A DNA stretch of 64,000 bases from an uncultured Polaribacter sp. (GCF_947500975.1 NZ_CANMUE010000004.1:186001-250000), one strand, 5' to 3'. Counted from the first letter of the stretch, positions 47,151 to 56,708 are shown. Numbers and translations: made by a program. Notes: generated by a model not told the origin, from the sequence alone.

Positions 47151-47296
47151 AAAATTATTTCGGATTGCAAATATACAATATTTCTTTAATTATGAGATTT
47201 TTTTTGATGAAATACTCTTAGAATATAAGATTACTTTTACCTATCGTTTAATTATCAAAAGATATACACAATAAAGGTTTAAAACTTAAAAAAAAT

Positions 47297-47304
47297 TACA
47301 TTTG
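47297..47304 (+). promoter_or_regulatory. -7 box of trxB
   Basis: TACATTTG matches TAnnTTTG, 23 nt before the ATG. A TTTA at 47278-47281 is a weak -33 candidate at about 15-16 bp spacing. Confidence 0.5.
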
Positions 47305-47327
47305 TAATTCTTAAATTTTATACAAAA

Positions 47328-48275
47328 ATGTCAGATACAATAGAAAAAATAAAATGTTTAATTATTGGTTCGGGTCCTGCTGGTTATACAGCTGCTATTT
47401 ATGCTGCAAGAGCAGATATGAAACCAGTAATGTATACAGGTATGCAAATGGGGGGGCAATTAACAACTACAACAGAGGTTGATAATTTTCCGGGATATCC
47501 AAATGGAACTGATGGTACTGCAATGATGGATGACTTAAAAAGTCAAGCAGAACGTTTTGGTACTGAAGTGCGTTTTGGATTGGTTACAAAAGTAGATTTA
47601 AGCTCTGAAGTTGGTGGTAAACATAAAGTTATTGTTGATGAATCAAAAGAAATTGAAGCTGAAACAGTTATTATTTCTACTGGAGCAACTGCTAAATATT
47701 TAGGTTTAGAAAGTGAACAACGTTTAATTGGTGGTGGAGTTTCTGCATGTGCAACATGTGATGGTTTTTTCTACAAAGGACAAGATGTTGTAGTTGTTGG
47801 AGCAGGAGATACTGCTGCTGAAGAGGCAACTTATTTGGCTAATATTTGTAGTAAAGTTACAATATTGGTTCGTAAAGATTATATGAAAGCGTCAAAAGCA
47901 ATGCAACACAGAGTGAATAAAACTGAAAATATTGAAGTTTTATACAATACTGAAATTGATGAGGTTTTAGGAAGTAATGTTGTAGAAGGTGTTAGGGCAA
48001 TAAATAATCAAACAAAAGAAACGCATGATATTCCTGTTACTGGAGTATTTATTGCTATTGGTCATACACCAAACTCAGACCTGTTTAAAGGTGTTTTAGA
48101 CATGGATGAAACAGGTTATTTAATTACTAAAGGAAAAACTACTAAGACAAATTTACCAGGAGTTTTTGCTGCTGGCGATATTCAAGATAAAGATTACAGA
48201 CAGGCCGTAACTGCTGCGGGAACTGGTTGTATGGCGGCTTTAGACGCAGAGCGTTATTTAGGAGCTTTAGAATAA
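47328..48275 (+). CDS. trxB: Thioredoxin-disulfide reductase
   Basis: A 315-residue flavoenzyme. FAD-binding GSGPAGYTAAIYAARA lies near the start. The redox-active CATC is in GVSACATCDGFFYKG at about residue 140, followed by the NADPH-binding VVGAGDTAAEEATYLA. The C-terminal FAD motif is GVFAAGDIQDKDYRQAVTAAGTGCMAALDAERYL. It reduces thioredoxin with NADPH. It stands alone, between a -7 box and a terminator. Thioredoxin from this system would also serve the nearby peroxidase. Confidence 0.95.
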   Translation: MSDTIEKIKCLIIGSGPAGYTAAIYAARADMKPVMYTGMQMGGQLTTTTEVDNFPGYPNGTDGTAMMDDLKSQAERFGTEVRFGLVTKVDLSSEVGGKHKVIVDESKEIEAETVIISTGATAKYLGLESEQRLIGGGVSACATCDGFFYKGQDVVVVGAGDTAAEEATYLANICSKVTILVRKDYMKASKAMQHRVNKTENIEVLYNTEIDEVLGSNVVEGVRAINNQTKETHDIPVTGVFIAIGHTPNSDLFKGVLDMDETGYLITKGKTTKTNLPGVFAAGDIQDKDYRQAVTAAGTGCMAALDAERYLGALE

Positions 48276-48300
48276 GTTTTATAAAAAAAATACTTAAATA

Positions 48301-48335
48301 AAAAAGAGGTTACTTTTACAGTAACCTCTTTTTTA
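48301..48335. terminator. Bidirectional terminator between trxB and the dnaJ-like gene
   Basis: Stem AAAAAGAGGTTAC / GTAACCTCTTTTT with a short TTTTACA-type loop. It is symmetrical, with T-runs on both strands. Confidence 0.88.
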
Positions 48336-48368
48336 TTTGTGTTAATTAAATAGAATTGCAATTAATAA

Positions 48369-48815
48369 TTATGCATTAACAGAAGCTTTCATTGATTTCC
48401 TGTAGGTAAAAGAATTAAAAATATTTCTCTTACCAAAGTTATTCATAGATTTTGCGTTTACAAATTTTCCAAAAAGAATTTTACTAACACCAAAATACTC
48501 ATAAGAATTACCATCAGTAAAAGTAACTTCTAATAACATGCTTTTATGATGCCAATCTGCTACTTTAAATTCTGTTATTGTGGTTTTATAAGCCTCTAAA
48601 TTTGCTTCTTTTGTTTCAGGAGCAATACTTACCAAAAAGTGATAACCATCAATAATTTCTGTACTTTTTATTTCAGCTTCTGCTTTTTTATCTTCTTCTA
48701 AAAATTTATCTGGATGCCATTCTTTAACTAAACTTCTGTAAGTTTTTTTAAGTTCTTTTAAATCGATTGAACCTTCTATGTTAAAAAGTTTTTTGTATTG
48801 TTTTATTCGCTTCAT
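48369..48815 (-). CDS. DnaJ-domain protein with C-terminal KTSC-like domain
   Basis: A 148-residue protein. The N-terminal J-domain has the helix-II/III signature KEWHPDKFLEE including the HPD tripeptide, and ends around residue 65. The C-terminal part (MLLEVTFTDGNSYEYFGVSKILFGKFVNAKSMNNFGKRNIFNSFTYRK in several blocks) matches the KTSC fold, a small beta-rich domain of unclear function. As a J-protein it should stimulate an Hsp70 ATPase. The KTSC part may choose the client. No dnaK or grpE is nearby. Confidence 0.8.
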   Translation of the reverse strand: MKRIKQYKKLFNIEGSIDLKELKKTYRSLVKEWHPDKFLEEDKKAEAEIKSTEIIDGYHFLVSIAPETKEANLEAYKTTITEFKVADWHHKSMLLEVTFTDGNSYEYFGVSKILFGKFVNAKSMNNFGKRNIFNSFTYRKSMKASVNA

Positions 48816-48837
48816 TTTGTTGTTTTCAAATTGCGTG

Positions 48838-48845
48838 CAAAAGTA
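48838..48845 (-). promoter_or_regulatory. -7 box of the DnaJ-KTSC gene
   Basis: Minus-strand TACTTTTG fits TAnnTTTG, 22 nt before the ATG. No -33 TTG is found at the usual spacing. Confidence 0.45.
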
Positions 48846-49050
48846 CTGGTATTAAATTAATTATAATACAATTATTAATTATAAGTTAAAATAAAAATTA
48901 GATATTTCTATACCAAGTCTATAATTTGTTTTTGCAGTTAACTACTCGAATAATAATAATTTAGCGGTCTATTAAATTTATAATTTACTTTTAGTTTTCT
49001 AGCTTTATTCTTAAAAGGTTTAACACTAATCTCTATATCAGCACAAGTAT

Positions 49051-49887
49051 TTATGAGAAACGAAGAAAGAGCTTGTTAAAATGTTCTTTCAACTCTAATA
49101 TAAAATTCTTTTGTTTAGAATTAGATTTAGAAAATCTTTTTTCTTGTATTTTATCATATTCTTTAACATAATCAGGATTTTCAGTTTTCATTAACCTATC
49201 CCAAATTCTAAAATACAAACCGTAATTTCCATTAAATTTTTTATGATGTAAGTTATGATATACAGAGCTATTCATAATTTCAAATAACCAGGTTTTTCTA
49301 TACCATTTTGGAGCAATCTCATAACCTAAATGTCCATAAACATTTATCATTAAAGCTGCTATTCCAAAAAATATTAATGCGATGGGATGCATTGGAATTA
49401 AAAATATTATAATAAGAACTATAAGTCCTTCTAAAAAAGCTTCTATTGCGTGAAAAGAGTAGGAAGCCCAAGGGGTTGGATTGATTGATTTATGATGGAT
49501 TAAATGTATTTTCTTATACAATTTTGGATGATGTACAATCCTATGCATCCAATAAAAATAAGTGTCATGTATAATTAAAGCAACCAAAACACTTAACGGA
49601 ATCCACCAAATTGAAAATTCGTTTATAGATGTATACATTTTTGTGTATTCTTTTAAAGGAGAGTTTAATATAATAAGGCTTATAATTGCAAATACGATAG
49701 TACTTTGCATTGAATGAGAGATTTCTCTAATAAAATCTTTACTTTTTGCAATTCGTTTTTGAATTTTATTATTACTAAAACTTTTAGGAAATAATAGATA
49801 AAAAATGATAAAGGGTAAACCAGAAATTATAAAGTATTTTAAGATGTTTTCTGCAAATGGAAAAATGTATTGGATTATTTCTTTCAT
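49051..49887 (-). CDS. Fatty acid hydroxylase / sterol desaturase family membrane protein
   Basis: The ATG at 49887 gives 278 residues. A GTG 24 bp upstream is the alternative. The di-iron histidine boxes are in order: HDTYFYWMHRIVHH, HLIHHKS and YHNLHHKKFNGNYG, set between about five membrane helices. Family members hydroxylate or desaturate lipids such as sterols, carotenoids or sphingolipid-type acyl chains. The substrate here is unknown. The neighbouring Crp/Fnr-like gene lies on the same strand, about 80 bp upstream. Confidence 0.85.
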   Translation of the reverse strand: MKEIIQYIFPFAENILKYFIISGLPFIIFYLLFPKSFSNNKIQKRIAKSKDFIREISHSMQSTIVFAIISLIILNSPLKEYTKMYTSINEFSIWWIPLSVLVALIIHDTYFYWMHRIVHHPKLYKKIHLIHHKSINPTPWASYSFHAIEAFLEGLIVLIIIFLIPMHPIALIFFGIAALMINVYGHLGYEIAPKWYRKTWLFEIMNSSVYHNLHHKKFNGNYGLYFRIWDRLMKTENPDYVKEYDKIQEKRFSKSNSKQKNFILELKEHFNKLFLRFS

Positions 49888-49967
49888 AATATATGTTTTT
49901 TTATATATCACAAATTTATAACCCTAATTAAGGTTTTGAAGTTAACAAAAGATAATTAATGATGTAA

Positions 49968-50558
49968 TTATTTCTTTTTTGTAACAATTCTTTTTCTAAT
50001 TCTACTTAGAGATACAGGTGTGATTCCTAGTAAATTGGCAATATACTTATTAGGCACTCTGTTTATAATGTTAGGATTTTCTTTTACAAATTCTAAGTAT
50101 CTTTCTTCTGGAGTTAATAGAATAAAGCTGTCTAATCTAAATAATGAATCCTTAAGTATATTTTGATAAATTTGTTTTCTACTTTCTTGCAGCTTTATGT
50201 TATTAGAAATAATTTGTTCCATCAAAGAAAAATCTATGAAATAGGCTTGTGTATCTTCTAAAGCTTCAAAATTAAATCGAGAAGGTCTATTAAAAAGGAT
50301 GATATCTTTACTAGCTAATACTTTGTTCTCTTGATAAATTTCTGAAGTAATTTCATCGCCTTTTTCGGTATTAATATATGCTCTTACTAATCCTTTAGTG
50401 ATAAAATAAATTTCTTTTTTTGTTTCTCCTTCATTTATAAGATTTTCGTTAGTAGAAAAAGATACTTTTTTTGCAGAATTAATTAAAACCTTTAGATCAT
50501 TAGAATTAAGGTTTTTACCAAATTGGTAAAGAATTTTTATTTTTTCGAAATCAATCAT
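49968..50558 (-). CDS. Crp/Fnr family transcriptional regulator
   Basis: A 196-residue protein with a cyclic-nucleotide-binding-like beta-roll (about 20-115: ENLINEGETKKEIYFITKGLVRAYI, then DEITSEIYQENKVLAS) and a C-terminal helix-turn-helix (NRVPNKYIANLLGITPVSLSRIRKRI). No Fnr-type cysteine cluster is present, and the residues that bind cAMP in CRP are not clear, so the effector is unknown. It is encoded just past the terminator of the beta-oxidation operon and upstream of the hydroxylase gene, a likely target. Confidence 0.85.
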   Translation of the reverse strand: MIDFEKIKILYQFGKNLNSNDLKVLINSAKKVSFSTNENLINEGETKKEIYFITKGLVRAYINTEKGDEITSEIYQENKVLASKDIILFNRPSRFNFEALEDTQAYFIDFSLMEQIISNNIKLQESRKQIYQNILKDSLFRLDSFILLTPEERYLEFVKENPNIINRVPNKYIANLLGITPVSLSRIRKRIVTKKK

Positions 50559-50573
50559 AACTTAACTAAATTA

Positions 50574-50600
50574 CAAAAACCACTTCAATTAAGAAGTGGT
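50574..50600 (-). terminator. Terminator of the beta-oxidation operon
   Basis: Perfect stem ACCACTTC / GAAGTGGT (50579-50586 with 50593-50600), followed on the minus strand by TTTTT. It lies 54 bp past the stop of the acyl-CoA dehydrogenase gene. Confidence 0.85.
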
Positions 50601-50653
50601 TAAACAAACAACTAATTTTTAAGTTTTTTTACGACTTAAAATATTTTATAATT

Positions 50654-52462
50654 TTAGAAACAATATTTGTTCTCTGCTTTTAATTTTTCAGCAATAGTAT
50701 TTCTTAATGCTATAACATTAGGGTAGTTAGTGTATTTTGTAAATCGTTTTAGTCCCATTAACAACATACGTTGCTCATCGCCCTCAGCAAATGAAATAAT
50801 ACCTTCTTTAGCATTTTTTTCTATAATTTCTACAGCATTGTATAAATACAATCTAGCCATAGCAATTTGTCCTTTTTGTGCATCTTCACCAAAACGTTTT
50901 ACGTTTTTCTCAGTTCTTAAAAGAGTAGATTCTGCCATGTATATTTCATTTAAAATATTAGCAGAAGCCATTAATAATTGTTGATTTTGCTCTAATTCAG
51001 TTCCAAATTTCTGAATTGCCGCTCCAGAAACCATTAAGAATACTTTCTTGATTTTTGCAATCATTTCTTTTTCTTCAGCAAATAACTCAGAGTAATCTGG
51101 GGTATCAAAAGAAGGAATACCTAATAATTCGTTACCAACAGCAGTTGCAGGGCCTAATAAATCTACATGACCTTTCATTGCTTTTTTAATTAACATTCCT
51201 ACAGAAAGCATTCTGTTAATTTCGTTAGTTCCTTCATAAATACGAGCAATTCTTGCATCTCTCCAAGCAGCTTCCATAGGTGTTTCTTCAGAGAATCCCA
51301 TTCCTCCAAAAATTTGAATTCCTTCATCAGCACAAGCCTGAACATCTTCAGAAACCACAACTTTTAAGATAGAACATTCAATTGCATATTCTTCTACACC
51401 TTTTAATTCTGCCTCAGAGTGTGAGTTTCCAGCAGCCAATCTCATTTTAATTCTATCTTCAATATTTTTAGCAGCTCTATAACTTGCAGATTCACCTGCA
51501 TAGGTATTTGTTGCCATCTCAGCTAATTTGTACTTTATTGCACCAAAATCTGCAATAGGAGTTTTAAATTGTTTACGCTCAGTTGCGTATTGTAAAGCTA
51601 TACTTAAAACTCTTCTTTGAGAATCTATACATGCCGCAGCTAATTTAATACGACCAACGTTTAATGCATTTACAGCAATTTTAAAGCCTCCGCCTCTTAC
51701 TGATAACATATTTTCAGCAGGAACAATAGTATCATTATAGAATACTTGTCTAGTTGATGAAGCACGAATTCCTAATTTGTGTTCTTCTTCGCCTAACGTA
51801 ATTCCGTTTGGATTAGCAGGATCATATTCAACAATAAAACCAGTAATGTTTTTATCATCTTCAATACGAGCAAAAACAATCATCAAATTACAGAAACCTG
51901 CATTTGAAATCCACATTTTTTGTCCGTTAATTTTGTATGATTTACCATCCTCAGAAAGTTCAGCCGTTGTTTTACCAGAATTTGCATCAGAGCCTGCACC
52001 AGGTTCCGTTAAACAATATGCACCCATCCATTCTCCAGAAGCTAATTTTGGCACATATTTTTGTTTTTGTTCTTCTGTTCCGTATAAAGTAATTGGCATT
52101 GTACCAATTCCTGTATGCGCTCCAAAAGCAGTACTTAAAGAACCATTTCCACTAGAAATATATTCACAAGTAATCATTGTAGATACAAAACCCATTCCCA
52201 TACCTCCATATTCTTCAGGAACGGCAACACCTAAAAACCCAAGTTCACCAGCTTTTTTCATTACTTCTTCAGTTAAAGCATAATCTTTTGCTTCAAAACG
52301 CTCTCTTTTAGTAATAATTTCACGATCTGTAAATTCTCTTACAGCTTCTTTCATCATTACTTGTTCTTCTGAAAAATCTTCAGGAGTAAATACATCTTCA
52401 CATGCAGTTTCTTTTACTAAAAACTGACCTCCTCTTAAAATTTCTTTTTCTTTTGATTCCAT
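50654..52462 (-). CDS. Acyl-CoA dehydrogenase (FadE-type, with C-terminal extension)
   Basis: A 602-residue FAD enzyme catalysing the first step of beta-oxidation. Signatures are YCLTEPGAGSDANSGKTTA, KMWISNAGFCNLMIVFARI, RKQFKTPIADFGAIKYKLAEMA and the C-terminal GGMGFSEETPMEAAWRDARIARIYEGTNEINRML. A further 170 residues after the catalytic core make it like the long acyl-CoA dehydrogenases (VLCAD/AcdA-type) rather than the 380-residue short forms. It is the last gene of the marR-fadN-fadA-acd operon, 27 bp after the thiolase. Confidence 0.93.
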   Translation of the reverse strand: MESKEKEILRGGQFLVKETACEDVFTPEDFSEEQVMMKEAVREFTDREIITKRERFEAKDYALTEEVMKKAGELGFLGVAVPEEYGGMGMGFVSTMITCEYISSGNGSLSTAFGAHTGIGTMPITLYGTEEQKQKYVPKLASGEWMGAYCLTEPGAGSDANSGKTTAELSEDGKSYKINGQKMWISNAGFCNLMIVFARIEDDKNITGFIVEYDPANPNGITLGEEEHKLGIRASSTRQVFYNDTIVPAENMLSVRGGGFKIAVNALNVGRIKLAAACIDSQRRVLSIALQYATERKQFKTPIADFGAIKYKLAEMATNTYAGESASYRAAKNIEDRIKMRLAAGNSHSEAELKGVEEYAIECSILKVVVSEDVQACADEGIQIFGGMGFSEETPMEAAWRDARIARIYEGTNEINRMLSVGMLIKKAMKGHVDLLGPATAVGNELLGIPSFDTPDYSELFAEEKEMIAKIKKVFLMVSGAAIQKFGTELEQNQQLLMASANILNEIYMAESTLLRTEKNVKRFGEDAQKGQIAMARLYLYNAVEIIEKNAKEGIISFAEGDEQRMLLMGLKRFTKYTNYPNVIALRNTIAEKLKAENKYCF

Positions 52463-52489
52463 TCTATATTTTGTTAAACTTTATTTTTG

Positions 52490-53680
52490 TTAATTTAAAA
52501 ATTCGAAAATACCAGCAGCACCTTGTCCAGTTCCTACACACATAGTTACCATTCCGTATTTTCCTTGCATATTTCTTTTGCGCATTTCATCAAATAATTG
52601 AACAGATAATTTAGCTCCTGTACAACCTAATGGATGCCCTAAAGCAATTGCACCACCATTTACATTAATAATGTCAGCATCTAATCCTAATTCACGAATT
52701 ACAGCTAAAGATTGAGAAGCAAATGCTTCGTTTAGTTCAATTAGGCTAATATCTTCTTGTTTTAAACCAGCTTGTTTTAATGCTTTCGGAATTGCAGCAA
52801 CAGGTCCAATTCCCATAATTCTTGGAGGTACACCAGCTGCGGCATAACTTACCATTCTTGCAATTGGTTTTATATTTAATTCTTTTACCATTTCTTCACT
52901 CATGACCATTACAAAAGCAGCACCATCACTAGTTTGTGATGAGTTACCTGCAGTTACGCTTCCACCAGCAGCAAATACAGGTTTTAAACGTTGTAAACCT
53001 GCAATGTTAGACCCTTTACGTGGCCCTTCATCTTTATTAACAGTATATTTTCTTGTTGCTTTTTTACCATTTGCATCAATGTAAGTTTCTTCTACTTCAA
53101 TTGGTACAATTTGATCTTGAAAACGATTTTCTTCTTGTGCTTTTAAAGCTTTTAAATGCGAGTTTAAAGCAAATTTATCTTGATCTTCTCTAGAGACCTT
53201 GAATTGATCTGCAACAGCTTCTGCTGTATTTCCCATTCCCCAGTAATAATCTGCATTTCCTGCAGCTACTGTATCATAATTTAGTTCTGGTTTAAAACCT
53301 GTCATTGGTACAGAACTCATGCTTTCAGCTCCACCTGCAATAATACACTCTGCCATTCCAGACTGAATTTTTGCAACTGCCATACCAATAGTTTCTAATC
53401 CTGAAGAACAGAAACGATTTACGGTTACGCCAGGAACTTCTTCAATCTTTAATCCCATTAAAGAGATTAAACGTGCCATGTTTAGTCCTTGAGAACCTTC
53501 TGGCATTGCGTTTCCAACGATTACATCATCTATCCTTGTTTTATCAAACTCTGGTAGATTCTTCATTAAATGTTGAATGGTTTCAGCAGCTAACTCATCA
53601 GCTCTTTTAAACCTGAATGCGCCTCTTTTAGATTTTGTTACTGCTGTTCTATATCCTTGTACTATATATGCTGTTTTCAT
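52490..53680 (-). CDS. fadA: Acetyl-CoA C-acyltransferase (thiolase)
   Basis: A 396-residue thiolase that cleaves 3-ketoacyl-CoA in the last step of beta-oxidation. The nucleophilic cysteine is in [15 protein letters not shown] (about residue 92). The remaining active-site blocks are [29 protein letters not shown] and [17 protein letters not shown]. It lies 4 bp after the multifunctional hydratase/dehydrogenase gene, its metabolic partner. Confidence 0.94.
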   Translation of the reverse strand: MKTAYIVQGYRTAVTKSKRGAFRFKRADELAAETIQHLMKNLPEFDKTRIDDVIVGNAMPEGSQGLNMARLISLMGLKIEEVPGVTVNRFCSSGLETIGMAVAKIQSGMAECIIAGGAESMSSVPMTGFKPELNYDTVAAGNADYYWGMGNTAEAVADQFKVSREDQDKFALNSHLKALKAQEENRFQDQIVPIEVEETYIDANGKKATRKYTVNKDEGPRKGSNIAGLQRLKPVFAAGGSVTAGNSSQTSDGAAFVMVMSEEMVKELNIKPIARMVSYAAAGVPPRIMGIGPVAAIPKALKQAGLKQEDISLIELNEAFASQSLAVIRELGLDADIINVNGGAIALGHPLGCTGAKLSVQLFDEMRKRNMQGKYGMVTMCVGTGQGAAGIFEFLN

Positions 53681-53684
53681 TTTT

Positions 53685-56090
53685 TTAGTTTCTTAAAGGT
53701 TTACCAGTTTTTAACATATGCTGAATTCTTTCCAACGTTTTTCTTTCAGTACAAAGTGATAAAAACGCTTCACGTTCTATATCTAATAAATACTGTTCTG
53801 AAACTTTAGTTGGTTCAGATAAATCTCCACCAGCCATTACATAAGCTAATTTATTTGCAATTTTTTGATCGTGCTCAGATATAAATCTACTTGCTTGCAT
53901 AGAGTCTGTAGCTACCATAAACGCACCTAATGCTTGTTTACCTAAAACCAACACATCTTTACGAGAAGTTGGTTGAGTATAACCTGCATTTGCCATTAAT
54001 AAAGCATGCTTTTTAGCCTCAGCAATTTGACGATCTTTGTTTACAACAACAACATCTTTTCCTTTTTGAAGTAAACCTAAATCAAAAGCCTCATAAGCAG
54101 AAGTTGCTACTTTTGCTGTTCCAATAGTTAAGAAGTTTTCTTGTAAAACATTCAATTGAACATCTCCTTTTCTAAACGTATCAGAAGCACGTAAAGCCAT
54201 TTCTTTAGAACCACCACCACCTGGAATAACACCTACTCCAAATTCTACTAATCCCATATATGTTTCTGCTGCTGCAACTACTTTATCTGCATGTAAAGAA
54301 ATTTCACATCCACCACCTAAAGCCATTCCATGTGGAGCAGAAATAGTTGGTATTGCAGAATAACGCATACGCATCATTGTGTCTTGGAAGTATTTGATAG
54401 CCATATTTAATTCATCATATTCTTGTTCTGCAGCCATCATAAAAATCATTCCAATATTTGCACCTACAGAAAAGTTTGCTGCTTGATTACCAACAACTAA
54501 CCCTTGGAAATCTTTTTCGGCTAAATCAATTGCTTTATTTACAGCTGCTAAAACATCACCACCAATAGTATTCATTTTAGATTGGAACTCTAAATTAATA
54601 ATACCATCACCTAAATCTTCAATTACTGCGCCAGAGTTTTTCCAAACTTCGTTTGATTTTCTGATGTTATCTAGAATGATAAATGAATCTTGACCTGGTT
54701 TTTTAACTTGTGCTTTTGCAGGAATATCATAATAATGAGTTGCTCCTTCTTTTACAGAGTAAAAAGAAGTTTGTCCATTTGCTAACATTTCTGTTACCCA
54801 AGCGGCAATTTCATGCCCTTCAGCCTTCATCAACTCAACACCTTTAGCAACACCAACTGCATCCCATATTTGAAAAGGCCCATGTTCCCAGCCAAAACCT
54901 GCTCTTAAACCATCATCAATTCTATATAGTTCATCAGAAATTTCTGGAATTCTATTTTGAACATAAGCAAACATTGCTGCAAATGATTTTCTATAAAATT
55001 CACCAGCTTTGTCTTTACCAGCAACTAAAACCTTAAAACGATCAACAACATTATCAATAGTTTTTGTTAATTCTAATGTTGCAAATTTTGCTGATTTTTT
55101 TTGTCTGTATTCTAATGTATTTAAATCTAATGATAAGATATTTCTTTTACCATTAGCGTCTTTTGTCATTTTGTAAAAACCTTGTTTGGTTTTGCTACCT
55201 AACATTTTGTTTTCCATCATATGGTTTACAAAATCAGGTATTACAAACTGATCTCTCATCTCATCATCAGGGCAATTGTCTTTTACACCATTTGCCGTGT
55301 GAACCAATGTATCTAAACCAACAACATCAATAGTTCTAAACGTTGCAGATTTTGGACGACCAATAACTGGACCAGTTAATTTATCTACTTCTTCAATTGT
55401 TAAGTCCATTTCTTTTACAACATGAAATAAACTCATGATGCCAAAAATTCCGATTCTATTTCCAATAAATGCTGGAGTATCTTTTGCTAAAACTGAAGTT
55501 TTACCTAAAAATTTATCACCATACATCATTAAGAAATCTGCAACCTCTTGTTTACAGTTTGGACCTGGAACCACTTCAAATAGTTTTAAATATCTTGGTG
55601 GATTAAAAAAGTGAGTTACGGCAAAGTGTTTTTGAAAATCTTCACTTCGTCCTTCGTTCATAAATTTAATAGGAATTCCAGAAGTATTAGAAGTTACTAA
55701 AGTGCCTGGAGTTCTGTGTTTTTCTATTTTTTCAAAAACTATTTTTTTAATATCTAGTCTTTCAACAACAACCTCCATAATCCAATCTACTTCAGCAACT
55801 TTTGCAATGTCATCTTCTAGGTTACCAGTAGTAATTCTGCTTGCAAATTTTTTACTATAAATAGGTGATGGTTTAGACTTTAAAGAAGTAGTTAATGCAT
55901 CATTTACTAAACGATTACGAACTACTTTGTCTTCTAGCGTAAGTCCTTTTGCTTTTTCTTTGTCGTTTAATTCTCTTGGAACGATGTCCAATAAAAGAAC
56001 TTCAACACCAATATTAGCAAAGTGACAAGCAATACCAGATCCCATAATTCCAGATCCGATTATTGCTACTTTTTTAATTCTTCTTGTCAT
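53685..56090 (-). CDS. fadN: 3-hydroxyacyl-CoA dehydrogenase / enoyl-CoA hydratase, FadN-type
   Basis: An 801-residue bifunctional enzyme with the dehydrogenase first. NAD binding is at IGSGIMGSGIACHFANIGV, the catalytic His is in VTHFFNPPRYLKLFEVV, and the crotonase domain is C-terminal (about residues 500-700) with GMALGGGCEISLHADKV and VEFGVGVIPGGGGSKEM. E. coli FadB has the reverse order, so this is the FadN arrangement known from Bacillus, where the operon is likewise fadN-fadA-fadE. It starts 22 bp downstream of marR. Confidence 0.93.
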   Translation of the reverse strand: MTRRIKKVAIIGSGIMGSGIACHFANIGVEVLLLDIVPRELNDKEKAKGLTLEDKVVRNRLVNDALTTSLKSKPSPIYSKKFASRITTGNLEDDIAKVAEVDWIMEVVVERLDIKKIVFEKIEKHRTPGTLVTSNTSGIPIKFMNEGRSEDFQKHFAVTHFFNPPRYLKLFEVVPGPNCKQEVADFLMMYGDKFLGKTSVLAKDTPAFIGNRIGIFGIMSLFHVVKEMDLTIEEVDKLTGPVIGRPKSATFRTIDVVGLDTLVHTANGVKDNCPDDEMRDQFVIPDFVNHMMENKMLGSKTKQGFYKMTKDANGKRNILSLDLNTLEYRQKKSAKFATLELTKTIDNVVDRFKVLVAGKDKAGEFYRKSFAAMFAYVQNRIPEISDELYRIDDGLRAGFGWEHGPFQIWDAVGVAKGVELMKAEGHEIAAWVTEMLANGQTSFYSVKEGATHYYDIPAKAQVKKPGQDSFIILDNIRKSNEVWKNSGAVIEDLGDGIINLEFQSKMNTIGGDVLAAVNKAIDLAEKDFQGLVVGNQAANFSVGANIGMIFMMAAEQEYDELNMAIKYFQDTMMRMRYSAIPTISAPHGMALGGGCEISLHADKVVAAAETYMGLVEFGVGVIPGGGGSKEMALRASDTFRKGDVQLNVLQENFLTIGTAKVATSAYEAFDLGLLQKGKDVVVVNKDRQIAEAKKHALLMANAGYTQPTSRKDVLVLGKQALGAFMVATDSMQASRFISEHDQKIANKLAYVMAGGDLSEPTKVSEQYLLDIEREAFLSLCTERKTLERIQHMLKTGKPLRN

Positions 56091-56112
56091 TTTTATAAAG
56101 GTTTGTTTGTGC

Positions 56113-56568
56113 TTATTTATCTTGATTTACGTTTTCGTAAACCTTCTTTTCTGCGATTAAATTATTAACAATAGAAGTTACTTTAAAAAATGATTCTAAT
56201 TCTTCTTCAGTAACATGTTCTCTAACTATATTGTTAAATTGGTATACATGGCTTTTAGAAAATTTACGCATTTCTAAGCCAAAATCTGTCAATTTAATAA
56301 TTACACTTCTACCATCATCAGGATTTCTTTCTCTGCAAATAGTGCCTTTTTCTTCCATAGATTTTAAAATTCTTGAAAGGCTTGTAGGTTCCATTCCCAT
56401 TAATGGGCCTAAAGAAGTTGAAGGAGTCCCTTTTTCTTTATTGATGGTTAATAATACAAAAGCACTAGCCATTGTGCTACCATATTTTGTAGCTTGTTCA
56501 TTATACATTTTTGCAACAGCTTGCCAAGTTGCTCTTAATTGGTGGTCTATTGATTTACTTTTATCCAT
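56113..56568 (-). CDS. MarR family transcriptional regulator of the beta-oxidation operon
   Basis: The ATG at 56568 gives 151 residues beginning MDKSKSIDHQLRATWQAVAKMYNEQ in two blocks. Upstream in-frame codons run through the operators and promoter and are not coding. The winged helix covers about residues 45-105 (GMEPTSLSRILKSMEEKG as recognition helix, NPDDGRSVIIKLTDFG as wing). It is the first gene of the operon and sits behind two palindromes that it probably binds, repressing itself until an acyl-CoA or fatty acid releases it. Confidence 0.88.
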   Translation of the reverse strand: MDKSKSIDHQLRATWQAVAKMYNEQATKYGSTMASAFVLLTINKEKGTPSTSLGPLMGMEPTSLSRILKSMEEKGTICRERNPDDGRSVIIKLTDFGLEMRKFSKSHVYQFNNIVREHVTEEELESFFKVTSIVNNLIAEKKVYENVNQDK

Positions 56569-56573
56569 TGCAT

Positions 56574-56581
56574 CAAAGATA
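56574..56581 (-). promoter_or_regulatory. -7 box of the marR-fadN-fadA-acd operon
   Basis: Minus-strand TATCTTTG is a full match to TAnnTTTG. It ends five bases before the marR ATG, so transcription would start at or very near the start codon. Confidence 0.55.
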
Positions 56582-56586
56582 TGAAA

Positions 56587-56640
56587 ATTTATTATGCATG
56601 CATAATAAATTGTAAAAAAGTTATGCATGCATAGTAAATT
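56587..56640. promoter_or_regulatory. Two MarR-type operators
   Basis: Site one is a perfect 24-bp palindrome at 56587-56610 with core TTATGCATGCATAA. Site two at about 56615-56640 has core TTATGCATGCATAG. Their centres are 29 bp apart. Site one lies directly upstream of the -7 box on the minus strand and covers the -33 region, as expected for a repressor site. Site two lies farther from marR, towards the divergent ABC transporter gene. Confidence 0.75.
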
Positions 56641-56700
56641 TAACATTTTTTTATGTGATAAGCATTTAAGGATTTTAATAATTAATACCTTTAAAATAAC

Positions 56701-56708
56701 TAAATTTG
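56701..56708 (+). promoter_or_regulatory. -7 box of the ABC transporter operon
   Basis: TAAATTTG fits TAnnTTTG, 39 nt before the ATG at 56748. No TTG -33 box is seen. Site two of the MarR operators ends about 60 bp upstream. Confidence 0.45.
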
